From Anaerolineaceae bacterium (GTDB lineage Bacteria > Chloroflexota > Anaerolineae > JAAYZQ01), in the NCBI GenBank assembly GCA_012514775.1, contig JAAYZQ010000576.1:1-6670 (forward strand): DNA of 6,670 nt. The letters are read 5' to 3'. The notes under the pieces were generated by a model that did not search any database, was not told where the DNA came from, and saw only the letters and a list, made by a program, of their open reading frames with translations. The position numbers were made by a program, and so were the translations under genes. The first letter of the stretch is position 1. Each line of letters starts with the position of its first letter. Positions 1 through 5,266 of this stretch are shown in pieces.

Positions 1-1513
1 AGGCCGGCGGCAGCCACGCAGGCCACCTGGGCGGCGCCTCGCGGGCCACGCCCCAACCGGCGATGGCCCACTGCCCCCATCCCCCTTCGGCGACGAACTC
101 GACCGTGTGCTCGCCGTCGGCCAGGTCGCGGGCCACGGTGAGCGACTCGCTGCCGTTGAGGGGATCGTAGAGCACCACGTAGGCGCGACCCAGCTCGTCA
201 CGGGGCAGAGCATTGGCCGGCGCTCCATCCACGGTGACATACAGAAAGGCGCGGTATGGGCCGCGCTGCAGGCGCAGGTCAAAGCGCGTGCCGTGAAAGG
301 TCACCTTCAGGCGATCGCCAGTGGCGCCAATGTCAGCCGCCAGGGGCGTGACGTGCCATGCCCCCTCGTACTGCCCGCTGGCGTGGTTGGGAGGATAGAC
401 GCCGGGCCAGGCAACGAGCGGGGCCCCGGCCAGGCCGCTCAAGGCGTCCAGGGCCGGCCCCGTCGTCGTTCCGCGGCCGAAACCCGTCAGCAGGGCATAC
501 TCGACGGGGCGATCGTTCCTCGTCCAGGCAGCCCAGAGCATCGGCCCGAGCCAGGGCCAGTCCAGTCGTGCCCCTTGCACGGCACGGGTGATCTGTTCCG
601 CGACGGGCTCCCATTCCTCCATGGAGTGCGGGCGGGGTAGGCCCCACGACACAACCCACACGGCCGTCTCGTCGTCGCCGTGGTCTAGCATCACCTGGCG
701 CAGCAGCTCCAGGCGGCGCCAGCTCAGCTCTCCGGCCGCGGGCGGGTGTTCCAGTGGTAGATCGAAGGGGTAGATCTGGCCGGCGACCACGTCAAACCAG
801 GGCGCCGCACCTGCCTGGTAGAGCCGATCGAGGAAGAGGACGTCGCTCATATTGGCGCCGCCCGGCTCAACGTTTGGCGCCAGCGCGGCGGCCAGCACCA
901 CGGCCTCCGGGTCGCCAGCGCGAATCCGGATGGCTCCCTCGCGGAGCAGGCGCGCATAGGCAGCCGGATCCACCTCGCGGCTGCCCCAATGGGGTGCGAT
1001 GTTCGGCTCGTTCCAGATCTGGTAGTGGTCGATGACGTCGCCATAGCGCTCGACGAACGCCTGCACCCAGTCCCCATAGTCGCGGACCTCGACAGGAGGG
1101 GCAAAGCGGCTCTCGCGATCTTCGGAGGCCCGGGCCCAGGCGGGAGCGCCATCGAGCAAGGCGATGACGGACAGGCCCTGCCGCCGTGCGGCCTCCACCA
1201 CCCGATCGCTCTCCTCCCAATTATAGCTGCCGCGGCGGGGCTCCATCTCGTCCCAGGCGAAGCGGTACCGCAGCCAATGGAAGCCGTACCCCTTTATAAC
1301 GCGCATCTGACCATCCACGACCGAGGCATCCACACCGCCCAGGTCGGCATTGACCCCCAACGACTTGTCGGCAGCCAGGGGTACGACGTCGAGGACCTCC
1401 CCCTGCTGGGGCGCCAGGGCGCGCCACGACAGGAAAGCCGCCGCGGCGAGGGCCAGGGACAGGATGAGCGCCAGGCCTGCGAGAAGCAGACGCCGCCCGT
1501 GGGCTCTGTTCAT
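1..1513 (-). CDS. Membrane-anchored clan GH-A (GH39/GH5-like) glycosidase-like protein, 3' end cut by window, nucleophile Glu replaced
   Basis: The frame is open from the ATG at 1513 to the window edge (504 residues seen, no stop). An N-terminal segment (about residues 8-29, MNRAHGRR then LLLAGLALILSLALA) looks like a signal anchor or signal peptide. Residues about 50-345 read as a GH-A TIM barrel: FHWLRYRFAWDEMEP (78-92), a NWEESDRVVEAARRQGL helix (98-114), LLDGAPAWA (119-127) and the acid/base motif IWNEPN with Glu169. At the beta-7 position, where relatives carry a T-E-F-G-type nucleophile motif, this protein has WVVSWG with Ser289. Residues about 378-490 form a beta-rich C-terminal domain (GQYEGAWHV, FHGTRFDLRL, FLYVTVDG), possibly carbohydrate-binding. 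The start is supported by GAGGTGG at 1525-1519, five nt upstream, and by the ATGA overlap with the lipoprotein gene, which implies coupled translation. Fold assignment is confident; substrate is unknown, and hydrolase activity is doubtful. Confidence 0.82.
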   Translation of the reverse strand, partial: MNRAHGRRLLLAGLALILSLALAAAAFLSWRALAPQQGEVLDVVPLAADKSLGVNADLGGVDASVVDGQMRVIKGYGFHWLRYRFAWDEMEPRRGSYNWEESDRVVEAARRQGLSVIALLDGAPAWARASEDRESRFAPPVEVRDYGDWVQAFVERYGDVIDHYQIWNEPNIAPHWGSREVDPAAYARLLREGAIRIRAGDPEAVVLAAALAPNVEPGGANMSDVLFLDRLYQAGAAPWFDVVAGQIYPFDLPLEHPPAAGELSWRRLELLRQVMLDHGDDETAVWVVSWGLPRPHSMEEWEPVAEQITRAVQGARLDWPWLGPMLWAAWTRNDRPVEYALLTGFGRGTTTGPALDALSGLAGAPLVAWPGVYPPNHASGQYEGAWHVTPLAADIGATGDRLKVTFHGTRFDLRLQRGPYRAFLYVTVDGAPANALPRDELGRAYVVLYDPLNGSESLTVARDLADGEHTVEFVAEGGWGQWAIAGWGVAREAPPRWPAWLPPA

Positions 1514-3123
1514 GGCGTCCACCTCGGCTGCGTGCTCTGCCCATCCGCCGTGAGCTGATCCAGGCTTCCGGAAGTTATGTCGATTCGATAGAGGTTGCCC
1601 TCGTACTCGACGAGCATCGCGTCGCCACGGGGTGACCAGGCGACGGCAGGAGCAATGAGCCCCATCAAGCCCTGGGGCGGAAAGAGGCGGCGCGCGTTGC
1701 TGCCGTCGCGATCGCTCACGTACAGCTCGTAGCGGCTATCCTCGGAGTTGCGCGGGCTCTGGGCCTGGCCAAAGGCCATCAAATCGCCGGCCTCGCCCCC
1801 TGCCGGCGCCCACCGGGGACCCGACCACATGCCCACCTCCTCCCTCAGCCGCACCTGGACCTTGCCGTCGACGCTGGCCGCCCACAGCCCAAAGATAGGG
1901 CTGTCCTCGGGGCTCAAGCCCTCCAGGTCACCCTCGTGCACGACAAAGGAGACCAGGTAGCCATCGGACGACCAGGAGACGGACGGCACCCAGGCCCAGT
2001 GGCTGCGGGTGCGGTAGGGGACAAAGGACGCCAGCGGCAGCGGAACCTTGTCCTTGACGCTCACGATCCCCACCTCGTCGGCCTGGGCGTAGGCCAGGTA
2101 GCGCCCATCGGGCGACCAGGCAAAGCTGCGGCCCCACCAGGCGTAGGGAATGTCGGCTGTAGGCGGCAGGACCATCTCGAAGGCAGGCTGTCCACCTGTG
2201 CCCTCCTCGGGCAGGGTGATGATCCACAGGTCATTGTTGGCCTTCCAGCCCGGCACGCCGCCACTGCGCTCGGCCGTGGAATAGGCGGCCCGGGTGCCAT
2301 CGGGCGACCACTCGGCCCACACCACGCCGACGACACCCATGTACCGCGGCTCCTCGCCCACCAGGGACGTGCGCGCCAGCCAGAGGGAGTTCAGAGGAGC
2401 CCCCTCGTCGCCGGCCATACCCCTCGTGAATAGCAGGCGGCTGCCGTCGGGCGAGAGGACAAAAACACGGCCATCCAGGTCGGCGGAGCCGGTGATGTTG
2501 CGCCGCAGATCGGACGACTCGCGCATGAACCAGGCATTGCCGCCCGAGAGATAGGCGATGGTGCCCGAGATGGGAACCGTCGCCAACTCGCCCTGAACGC
2601 CGACGAGGACCACCTCGTCCACGGGCTGGGCCGTAACCTCGCGGCGCACCTCCTGGCGGGCCACCTCCACGCCGTTCTCCAGGGTAAGCTGGTAGGTAAT
2701 CTCGACCTCGCCGTTGCTGCCGGCCTGGAGCAGGCGCCGCTCTCCCTCGGGCACCGCCTCGTTACGCACCGTTTTGTGGGCAAAGGGCAAGGGCCGGCGC
2801 TCGACCTCGAACCGCTCCTCCACGCGGGTCACCACCACGTCCATCCCGTCGGCGACCCCAACGTAGAGATCCGGTTCCACGCGATCCAGCGGCCCAAGGC
2901 TGACGCCGGCGGCCTCCAGCAGGTCGCGCACGGCCCAGGCAGAGGGCGCTGTGACGCGTAGGATCTGCTCCTGGCCGTCGGCGTGCAGCGCCACGCGCAC
3001 CGGTCGTGGCTGGCCACAAGCGCCCAGGCCGAAAGCAAGCGCTATCGTGACCATCAACAGGCCGGCAACCGCGGCGCAGGGCCGCTTGTCAGGCCTCGTG
3101 GCCTTTGATCGAGCGTCGACCAT
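1510..3123 (-). CDS. Lipoprotein with DUF348-like and G5 domains and a C-terminal TolB/PD40-like beta-propeller
   Basis: This is a 537-residue predicted lipoprotein. Basic residues and a hydrophobic stretch (about 17-33) end in lipobox LGAC, with Cys36 as lipid-modified residue. Residues about 41-98 (VRVALHADGQEQ, AWAVRDLLEAAGVSLGPLD) resemble the DUF348 ubiquitin-like repeat that precedes G5 domains. Residues about 100-176 are a G5 domain (RRPLPFAHKTVRNEAVPEG, then EITYQLTLENGVEVARQEV). From about 185 onward there are repeated propeller signatures: LSPDGSRLLFTR, WSPDGTRAAYS, WSPDGRYLAYAQ, WSSDGYLVSF, WSPRGDAMLVEY. G5 domains are known from cell-wall and biofilm proteins and have been linked to N-acetylglucosamine or zinc binding; PD40 propellers usually mediate protein contacts. 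I infer a surface scaffold acting with the co-translated GH-like protein. No catalytic residues are evident. The gene has its own promoter upstream. Confidence 0.88.
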   Translation of the reverse strand: MVDARSKATRPDKRPCAAVAGLLMVTIALAFGLGACGQPRPVRVALHADGQEQILRVTAPSAWAVRDLLEAAGVSLGPLDRVEPDLYVGVADGMDVVVTRVEERFEVERRPLPFAHKTVRNEAVPEGERRLLQAGSNGEVEITYQLTLENGVEVARQEVRREVTAQPVDEVVLVGVQGELATVPISGTIAYLSGGNAWFMRESSDLRRNITGSADLDGRVFVLSPDGSRLLFTRGMAGDEGAPLNSLWLARTSLVGEEPRYMGVVGVVWAEWSPDGTRAAYSTAERSGGVPGWKANNDLWIITLPEEGTGGQPAFEMVLPPTADIPYAWWGRSFAWSPDGRYLAYAQADEVGIVSVKDKVPLPLASFVPYRTRSHWAWVPSVSWSSDGYLVSFVVHEGDLEGLSPEDSPIFGLWAASVDGKVQVRLREEVGMWSGPRWAPAGGEAGDLMAFGQAQSPRNSEDSRYELYVSDRDGSNARRLFPPQGLMGLIAPAVAWSPRGDAMLVEYEGNLYRIDITSGSLDQLTADGQSTQPRWTP

Positions 3124-3150
3124 GCTTTCCGTGACCTATCCGTCGAAAAT

Positions 3151-3168
3151 GCCCGGCACCGGCCGGGC
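3151..3168 (-). promoter_or_regulatory. Leader hairpin followed by a short T-run (possible attenuator or weak terminator)
   Basis: GCCCGGC (3151-3157) and GCCGGGC (3162-3168) form a perfect 7-bp stem with a 4-nt loop. Read on the minus strand, the stem is followed by ATTTTCG, a short T-run. It lies inside the expected 5' leader of the lipoprotein mRNA, starting only a few nt after the predicted transcription start. It could stabilise the leader, act as a weak attenuator, or stop read-through from the arsC operon. Four T's is short for an efficient intrinsic terminator, so the role is uncertain. Confidence 0.35.
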
Positions 3169-3181
3169 GAGACACGCACGC

Positions 3182-3210
3182 ATTATAACCGAAAAGCGGA
3201 TAGGCGGCAA
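3182..3210 (-). promoter_or_regulatory. Sigma-70-type promoter for the lipoprotein/GH-like operon
   Basis: On the minus strand there is a -35-like TTGCCG (3210-3205, 4 of 6 matches), a 17-bp spacer and a perfect -10 TATAAT (3187-3182). Transcription would begin near 3175, giving a leader of about 52 nt before the ATG at 3123. The site lies in the 131-nt gap after arsC, so the lipoprotein operon can be transcribed independently of the arsC operon upstream. Confidence 0.62.
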
Positions 3211-3254
3211 GCAGGTCGCAGCGCCAGATAGAAGGGGAGAGAGCGAGGGTGGAT

Positions 3255-3713
3255 CTACTGCCCGGGCGTCAGCTTCAGGTCCCAGGCGGAACCCTCGTCT
3301 GCCTGCCGGAGCAGGGCGGGCATTTCGGCCATGAGCCTGTCGCGCACGGCACGAAATGCAGCCAGCACTTGATCCTCCGTGCCCGTGGCCCGGGCCGGGT
3401 CCGGCAGGCCCAGATGCGCCTGCCGGCCCAGTCCAGGCCAGAAAGGACAGTTTTCGGCCGCGTCGTCGCAGACGGTGATCACCAGGTCAAAGGGCTGACC
3501 GTGGAACTCACCGGCGCTCTTGGAGCGTCCCTGGTGGTCGATGCCCACTTCGGCCAGTGCCCGCAGGGCCATGGGATGGACGTAGCCGGCCGGATCGGTC
3601 CCGGCGCTGACCGCCTGCCATTCGTCGCCAAAACGGGCATTGACGATGGCCTCCGCCATCTGCGAGCGCGCCGAGTTACCGGTACACAGGAACAACACTC
3701 TCTTCGGACTCAT
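3255..3713 (-). CDS. arsC: Arsenate reductase, thioredoxin-coupled, low-molecular-weight phosphatase fold
   Basis: This 152-residue protein is full length for the family. The P-loop CX5R is at residues 10-16 (CTGNSAR) near the N-terminus, as in low-molecular-weight tyrosine phosphatases. The redox pair is Cys82 and Cys89 (VCDDAAENC), and the Asp loop is GLPDPA with Asp105. These positions match the Cys10/Cys82/Cys89 relay of the Staphylococcus aureus pI258 ArsC, which reduces arsenate to arsenite with electrons from thioredoxin, in the cytoplasm. The ATG at 3713 has a strong GGAGGT (3722-3717). It starts 17 nt after the stop of the Fe-S protein gene and is the last gene of a three-gene operon. 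No arsR, arsenite pump or arsM is visible, so arsenite export must be encoded elsewhere. A pure tyrosine phosphatase is unlikely because both extra cysteines are present. Confidence 0.93.
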   Translation of the reverse strand: MSPKRVLFLCTGNSARSQMAEAIVNARFGDEWQAVSAGTDPAGYVHPMALRALAEVGIDHQGRSKSAGEFHGQPFDLVITVCDDAAENCPFWPGLGRQAHLGLPDPARATGTEDQVLAAFRAVRDRLMAEMPALLRQADEGSAWDLKLTPGQ

Positions 3714-3730
3714 ACAACCTCCGAGTTCCC

Positions 3731-4249
3731 TTATCCCAACATGTCCAACAGCGCCGCCTGCTGCTCGGCATATCGTGCCTCGTTCAGCACCGGGCAGTCA
3801 GGCAATCGCGCCTGGCCCGCCACCAGCTTGTTGGCAAAGACAAAACAGGAAGGCTCGCCACAAGCCTTGCAGTTGGTGCGCGGCAACAGCTTGTAGATGT
3901 CCATCATTCCCGGCCGCCGGCGCGACTCGTGGCTCGGCTCGATCTCGGCACGGCGTTCCCACGTTCTGTTCACCAGCTCGATCAGGTTCTCCAGCTCCTC
4001 GGTCGCCGCCTCGCGATCGGGAACGTTACCAATGGCAATGCGGTCAGCGTGAAACGCCACGTTGTGGCTGTCCTTCTTCCAGAGCAAGGCAGCCGCCGCT
4101 GCATTGTAAACAGCGCCCGGCAGGATGGCGTTCAGGTAGGGCAGCGCCTCGCGCAGGTCGACCCCCGGCCGGGCGATGGCGCTTAGCCGATCCGTTTCCG
4201 GGTGACACGGCGGAGTAAAGACTTCCAGGTCATACGTTTCGATAAGCAC
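3731..4249 (-). CDS. Small [4Fe-4S] protein with a corrinoid/iron-sulfur-protein-type Fe-S domain
   Basis: This is a 172-residue cytoplasmic protein. The C-terminal part carries CX2CX4CX16C (Cys127, Cys130, Cys135, Cys152; CKACGEPSC then LPDC), the signature of the PF04060-type Fe-S domain found in the large subunit of the corrinoid/iron-sulfur protein and related redox proteins. Residues 1-120 are an unassigned domain (NAILPGAVYNAAAAALLWKK, HNVAFHADRIAIGNV) with a predicted helix at about 82-102 and one further cysteine, Cys15. The start codon is GTG, with GAGGGAGA upstream overlapping the TGA of the preceding gene; only 9 nt separate the two genes. I infer an electron carrier or docking partner for the activation-domain protein in reductive activation of a B12 enzyme. 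No cobalamin-binding or catalytic domain is visible in the protein itself. Confidence 0.85.
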   Translation of the reverse strand: MLIETYDLEVFTPPCHPETDRLSAIARPGVDLREALPYLNAILPGAVYNAAAAALLWKKDSHNVAFHADRIAIGNVPDREAATEELENLIELVNRTWERRAEIEPSHESRRRPGMMDIYKLLPRTNCKACGEPSCFVFANKLVAGQARLPDCPVLNEARYAEQQAALLDMLG

Positions 4250-4258
4250 GATTCTCCC

Positions 4259-4987
4259 TCACAGAAGCTCCTCTTGTGTCGAGGACGGCGAGGACTCGAC
4301 CTTTTCCACTCGGTACTTCTTGTCGTATAGGGTCGCATCGTAGGGCGCCTGCCGCGATGGGCAGCCATCCCGCGGACAGAGCTGGCAACTGGCAAAGGTT
4401 TGCTCCGTCGGGAAGCAAATGCCGGAGACTGTTTTGGACGGGACCATTAGCAGGCCGTCGGTGAGGTGCACGCCCAGTAGCTCATTCGCCTTGTCCAGCA
4501 GGGCAAAGAGTGGTCGCTGCGCCTGGATAGGCCAGTCGGGCAGGGATCCGGGCGACATGGTGGATAGGCGGCCCAGGCGAAACCTCTCGTGCAGGTGCTC
4601 CCGCAGAAAGGCCATTGCCTGGCGCAGCGCTGCCTCGGCTATCTCGTCGGCATAATAGCGCTGCAAGACGTCGTCCTGGGCGGCGGCCCACTCGTGGAGC
4701 TCTGTCCCGCACGTGGCGAGGTAGGGAAAGACCCGGTGGGTTTGCTCCAGGTTGACCCTCAACACCCGGCTCTTGAAGGTGATGCCATCGACCACGACGC
4801 TGTCCTCGCTCTTGTCGTCGATGTAAGCCACGCCGTACAGCGCCCGGGGGCGGGCGACGGCTCCGGCCTCCTGGATCAGGCGCGTGAACCGCCCACCCCA
4901 CTCTCCTCCATCCCGGACTCGGAGCTTTTTTTTCAACGCCTCTACGTCGGGCCGAAACTGGATCTCGTCCAGAACAAATATTTCCAC
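4259..4987 (-). CDS. Stand-alone vitamin B12-dependent methionine synthase activation-domain-like protein with a C-terminal cysteine cluster
   Basis: This 242-residue protein resembles the MetH reactivation domain as a separate polypeptide, an arrangement known in Thermotoga maritima (TM0269 with TM0268). Diagnostic stretches are YLATCGTELHEW (89-100), a long helix to about 135, LSTMSPGSLPDWPIQAQRPLF (141-161, split: SPGSLPDW aligns with the APGYP..PD region of MetH) and LLMVPSKTVSGI (179-190). The Arg and Tyr of the RxxxGY S-adenosylmethionine motif are absent (Thr143, Ser148). The C-terminus has Cys191, Cys201, Cys204 and Cys209 (CX9CX2CX4C), suggesting an Fe-S or zinc site. The expected role is reductive remethylation of an inactive cob(II)alamin enzyme, perhaps methionine synthase or another corrinoid protein; which one cannot be seen here. 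The GTG start has AAGGAGG six nt upstream. Confidence 0.82.
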   Translation of the reverse strand: MEIFVLDEIQFRPDVEALKKKLRVRDGGEWGGRFTRLIQEAGAVARPRALYGVAYIDDKSEDSVVVDGITFKSRVLRVNLEQTHRVFPYLATCGTELHEWAAAQDDVLQRYYADEIAEAALRQAMAFLREHLHERFRLGRLSTMSPGSLPDWPIQAQRPLFALLDKANELLGVHLTDGLLMVPSKTVSGICFPTEQTFASCQLCPRDGCPSRQAPYDATLYDKKYRVEKVESSPSSTQEELL

Positions 4988-4993
4988 GGTCAG

Positions 4994-5000
4994 CCTCCTT
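4994..5000 (-). promoter_or_regulatory. Strong ribosome binding site fixing a GTG start
   Basis: AAGGAGG lies six nt upstream of the GTG at 4987 and supports this start for the activation-domain gene over the longer upstream frames. It also overlaps the 3' end of a possible 41-codon leader ORF, whose TGA (4992-4990) ends 2 nt before the GTG. Confidence 0.75.
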
Positions 5001-5017
5001 GCTTGATTTTATCCTCG

Positions 5018-5031
5018 ATCGTCAAGACGAT
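5018..5031. repeat. Short inverted repeat near the operon's ribosome binding site
   Basis: ATCGTC and GACGAT flank a 2-nt centre (aa). The repeat lies 18-30 nt upstream of the ribosome binding site of the activation-domain gene, inside the leader. As RNA it would be a short hairpin with a small loop; as DNA it could be a protein site. No T-run follows on either strand, so it is not an intrinsic terminator. Confidence 0.35.
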
Positions 5032-5123
5032 TACGCTTCCCCCTGGCAGCGCCGGCAAGGGCAGCCGGCCAGCGTCTCGGGCGGAAGCGGGGGGAAGGCC
5101 AGCGCCTCCCGCCATCTTGACAA
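5031..5123 (-). CDS. Possible 30-residue leader peptide with a CXCXXC motif
   Basis: A TTG at 5123, preceded six nt upstream by GAGAGAG, opens a 30-codon frame ending in TAA. It encodes LSRWREALAFPPLPPETL and then AGCPCRRCQGEA, with Cys21, Cys23 and Cys26. Third codon positions are overwhelmingly G or C, as in real genes of this window, more so than in the competing frame. It lies wholly within the transcribed leader and ends 43 nt before the GTG of the activation-domain gene. It may be a small metal- or redox-sensing peptide, the remnant of a lost gene's C-terminus, or chance. The start codon is weak. Confidence 0.25.
   Translation of the reverse strand: MSRWREALAFPPLPPETLAGCPCRRCQGEA
5034..5097 (-). 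promoter_or_regulatory. Structured mRNA leader with two mutually exclusive stem partners
   Basis: In the leader of the activation/Fe-S/arsC operon, the arm CTTCCCCC (5036-5043) can pair with GGGGGAAG (5090-5097, 8 bp). The overlapping arm CGCTTCC (5034-5040) can instead pair with GGAAGCG (5083-5089, 7 bp). Enclosed between them, CTGGC (5043-5047) pairs with GCCAG (5068-5072), or alternatively GCCGGC (5051-5056) with GCCGGC (5064-5069). All these are exact. Competing stems are what one expects of a switching leader, but GC-rich sequence can give them by chance. No known riboswitch consensus, including the full cobalamin type, could be recognised. Confidence 0.35.
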
Positions 5124-5159
5124 TCGATGCTCTCTCTGAATATTCGAGAATTTGAATCT

Positions 5160-5188
5160 AATATACACTCGGATCGGACCTGTGTCAA
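5160..5188 (-). promoter_or_regulatory. Near-consensus promoter for the activation-domain/Fe-S/arsC operon
   Basis: On the minus strand there is a perfect -35 TTGACA (5188-5183), a 17-bp spacer and -10 TATATT (5165-5160, 5 of 6). Transcription would start near 5153, giving a leader of about 165 nt before the GTG at 4987. Just downstream, the imperfect palindrome TCTC-t-GAATATTC-GAGA (around 5133-5149) could be an operator near +5 to +20. This is the strongest promoter seen in the window. Confidence 0.72.
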
Positions 5189-5204
5189 ATCGCGCAAGCG
5201 GCGG

Positions 5205-5214
5205 GTCGCGCGAC
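5205..5214. promoter_or_regulatory. Perfect 10-bp palindrome between two divergent promoters
   Basis: GTCGCGCGAC lies midway between the -35 of the minus-strand operon (5188-5183) and the -35 of the plus-strand gene (5221-5226). The position suits a shared operator controlling both directions. The palindrome is short and GC-rich, so it could be chance. Confidence 0.3.
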
Positions 5215-5220
5215 GCTCCC

Positions 5221-5249
5221 TTGCTTTTCCGCACCCCGCGTGGTAGAAT
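5221..5249 (+). promoter_or_regulatory. Extended -10 promoter for the plus-strand genes
   Basis: TTGCTT (5221-5226) is followed by a 17-bp spacer and TAGAAT (5244-5249, 5 of 6), preceded by TGG to form an extended -10. Transcription would begin near 5256. This places the GTG at 5240 upstream of the mRNA start and favours the ATG at 5267 as translation start, with a leader of only about 11 nt. Confidence 0.5.
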
Positions 5250-5266
5250 GGACCTGCGAGAACGAG

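Noticed and set aside
107..640. 177-codon plus-strand frame and its neighbours up to 1558
   Set aside because: They lie antisense to the GH-A-like gene, whose conserved motifs settle the frame.
3249..4218. Plus-strand frames over the arsC and Fe-S protein genes
   Set aside because: The minus-strand reading contains the CX5R, Cys82/Cys89 and CX2CX4CX16C motifs; the plus frames contain no recognisable motif.
5018..5031. Intrinsic terminator at the ATCGTC/GACGAT repeat
   Set aside because: The stem is short and no T-run follows on either strand.
5060..5090. Possible cobalamin riboswitch B12 box (a GAGACGCTGGCC-like stretch read on the minus strand)
   Set aside because: Only partial resemblance to the B12-box consensus, and the transcribed region upstream of it is too short for the rest of a cobalamin riboswitch.
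5240..5266. GTG at 5240 as start of the beta-sandwich gene
   Set aside because: It overlaps the extended -10 element and would lie upstream of the predicted mRNA start; ATG 5267 fits better.
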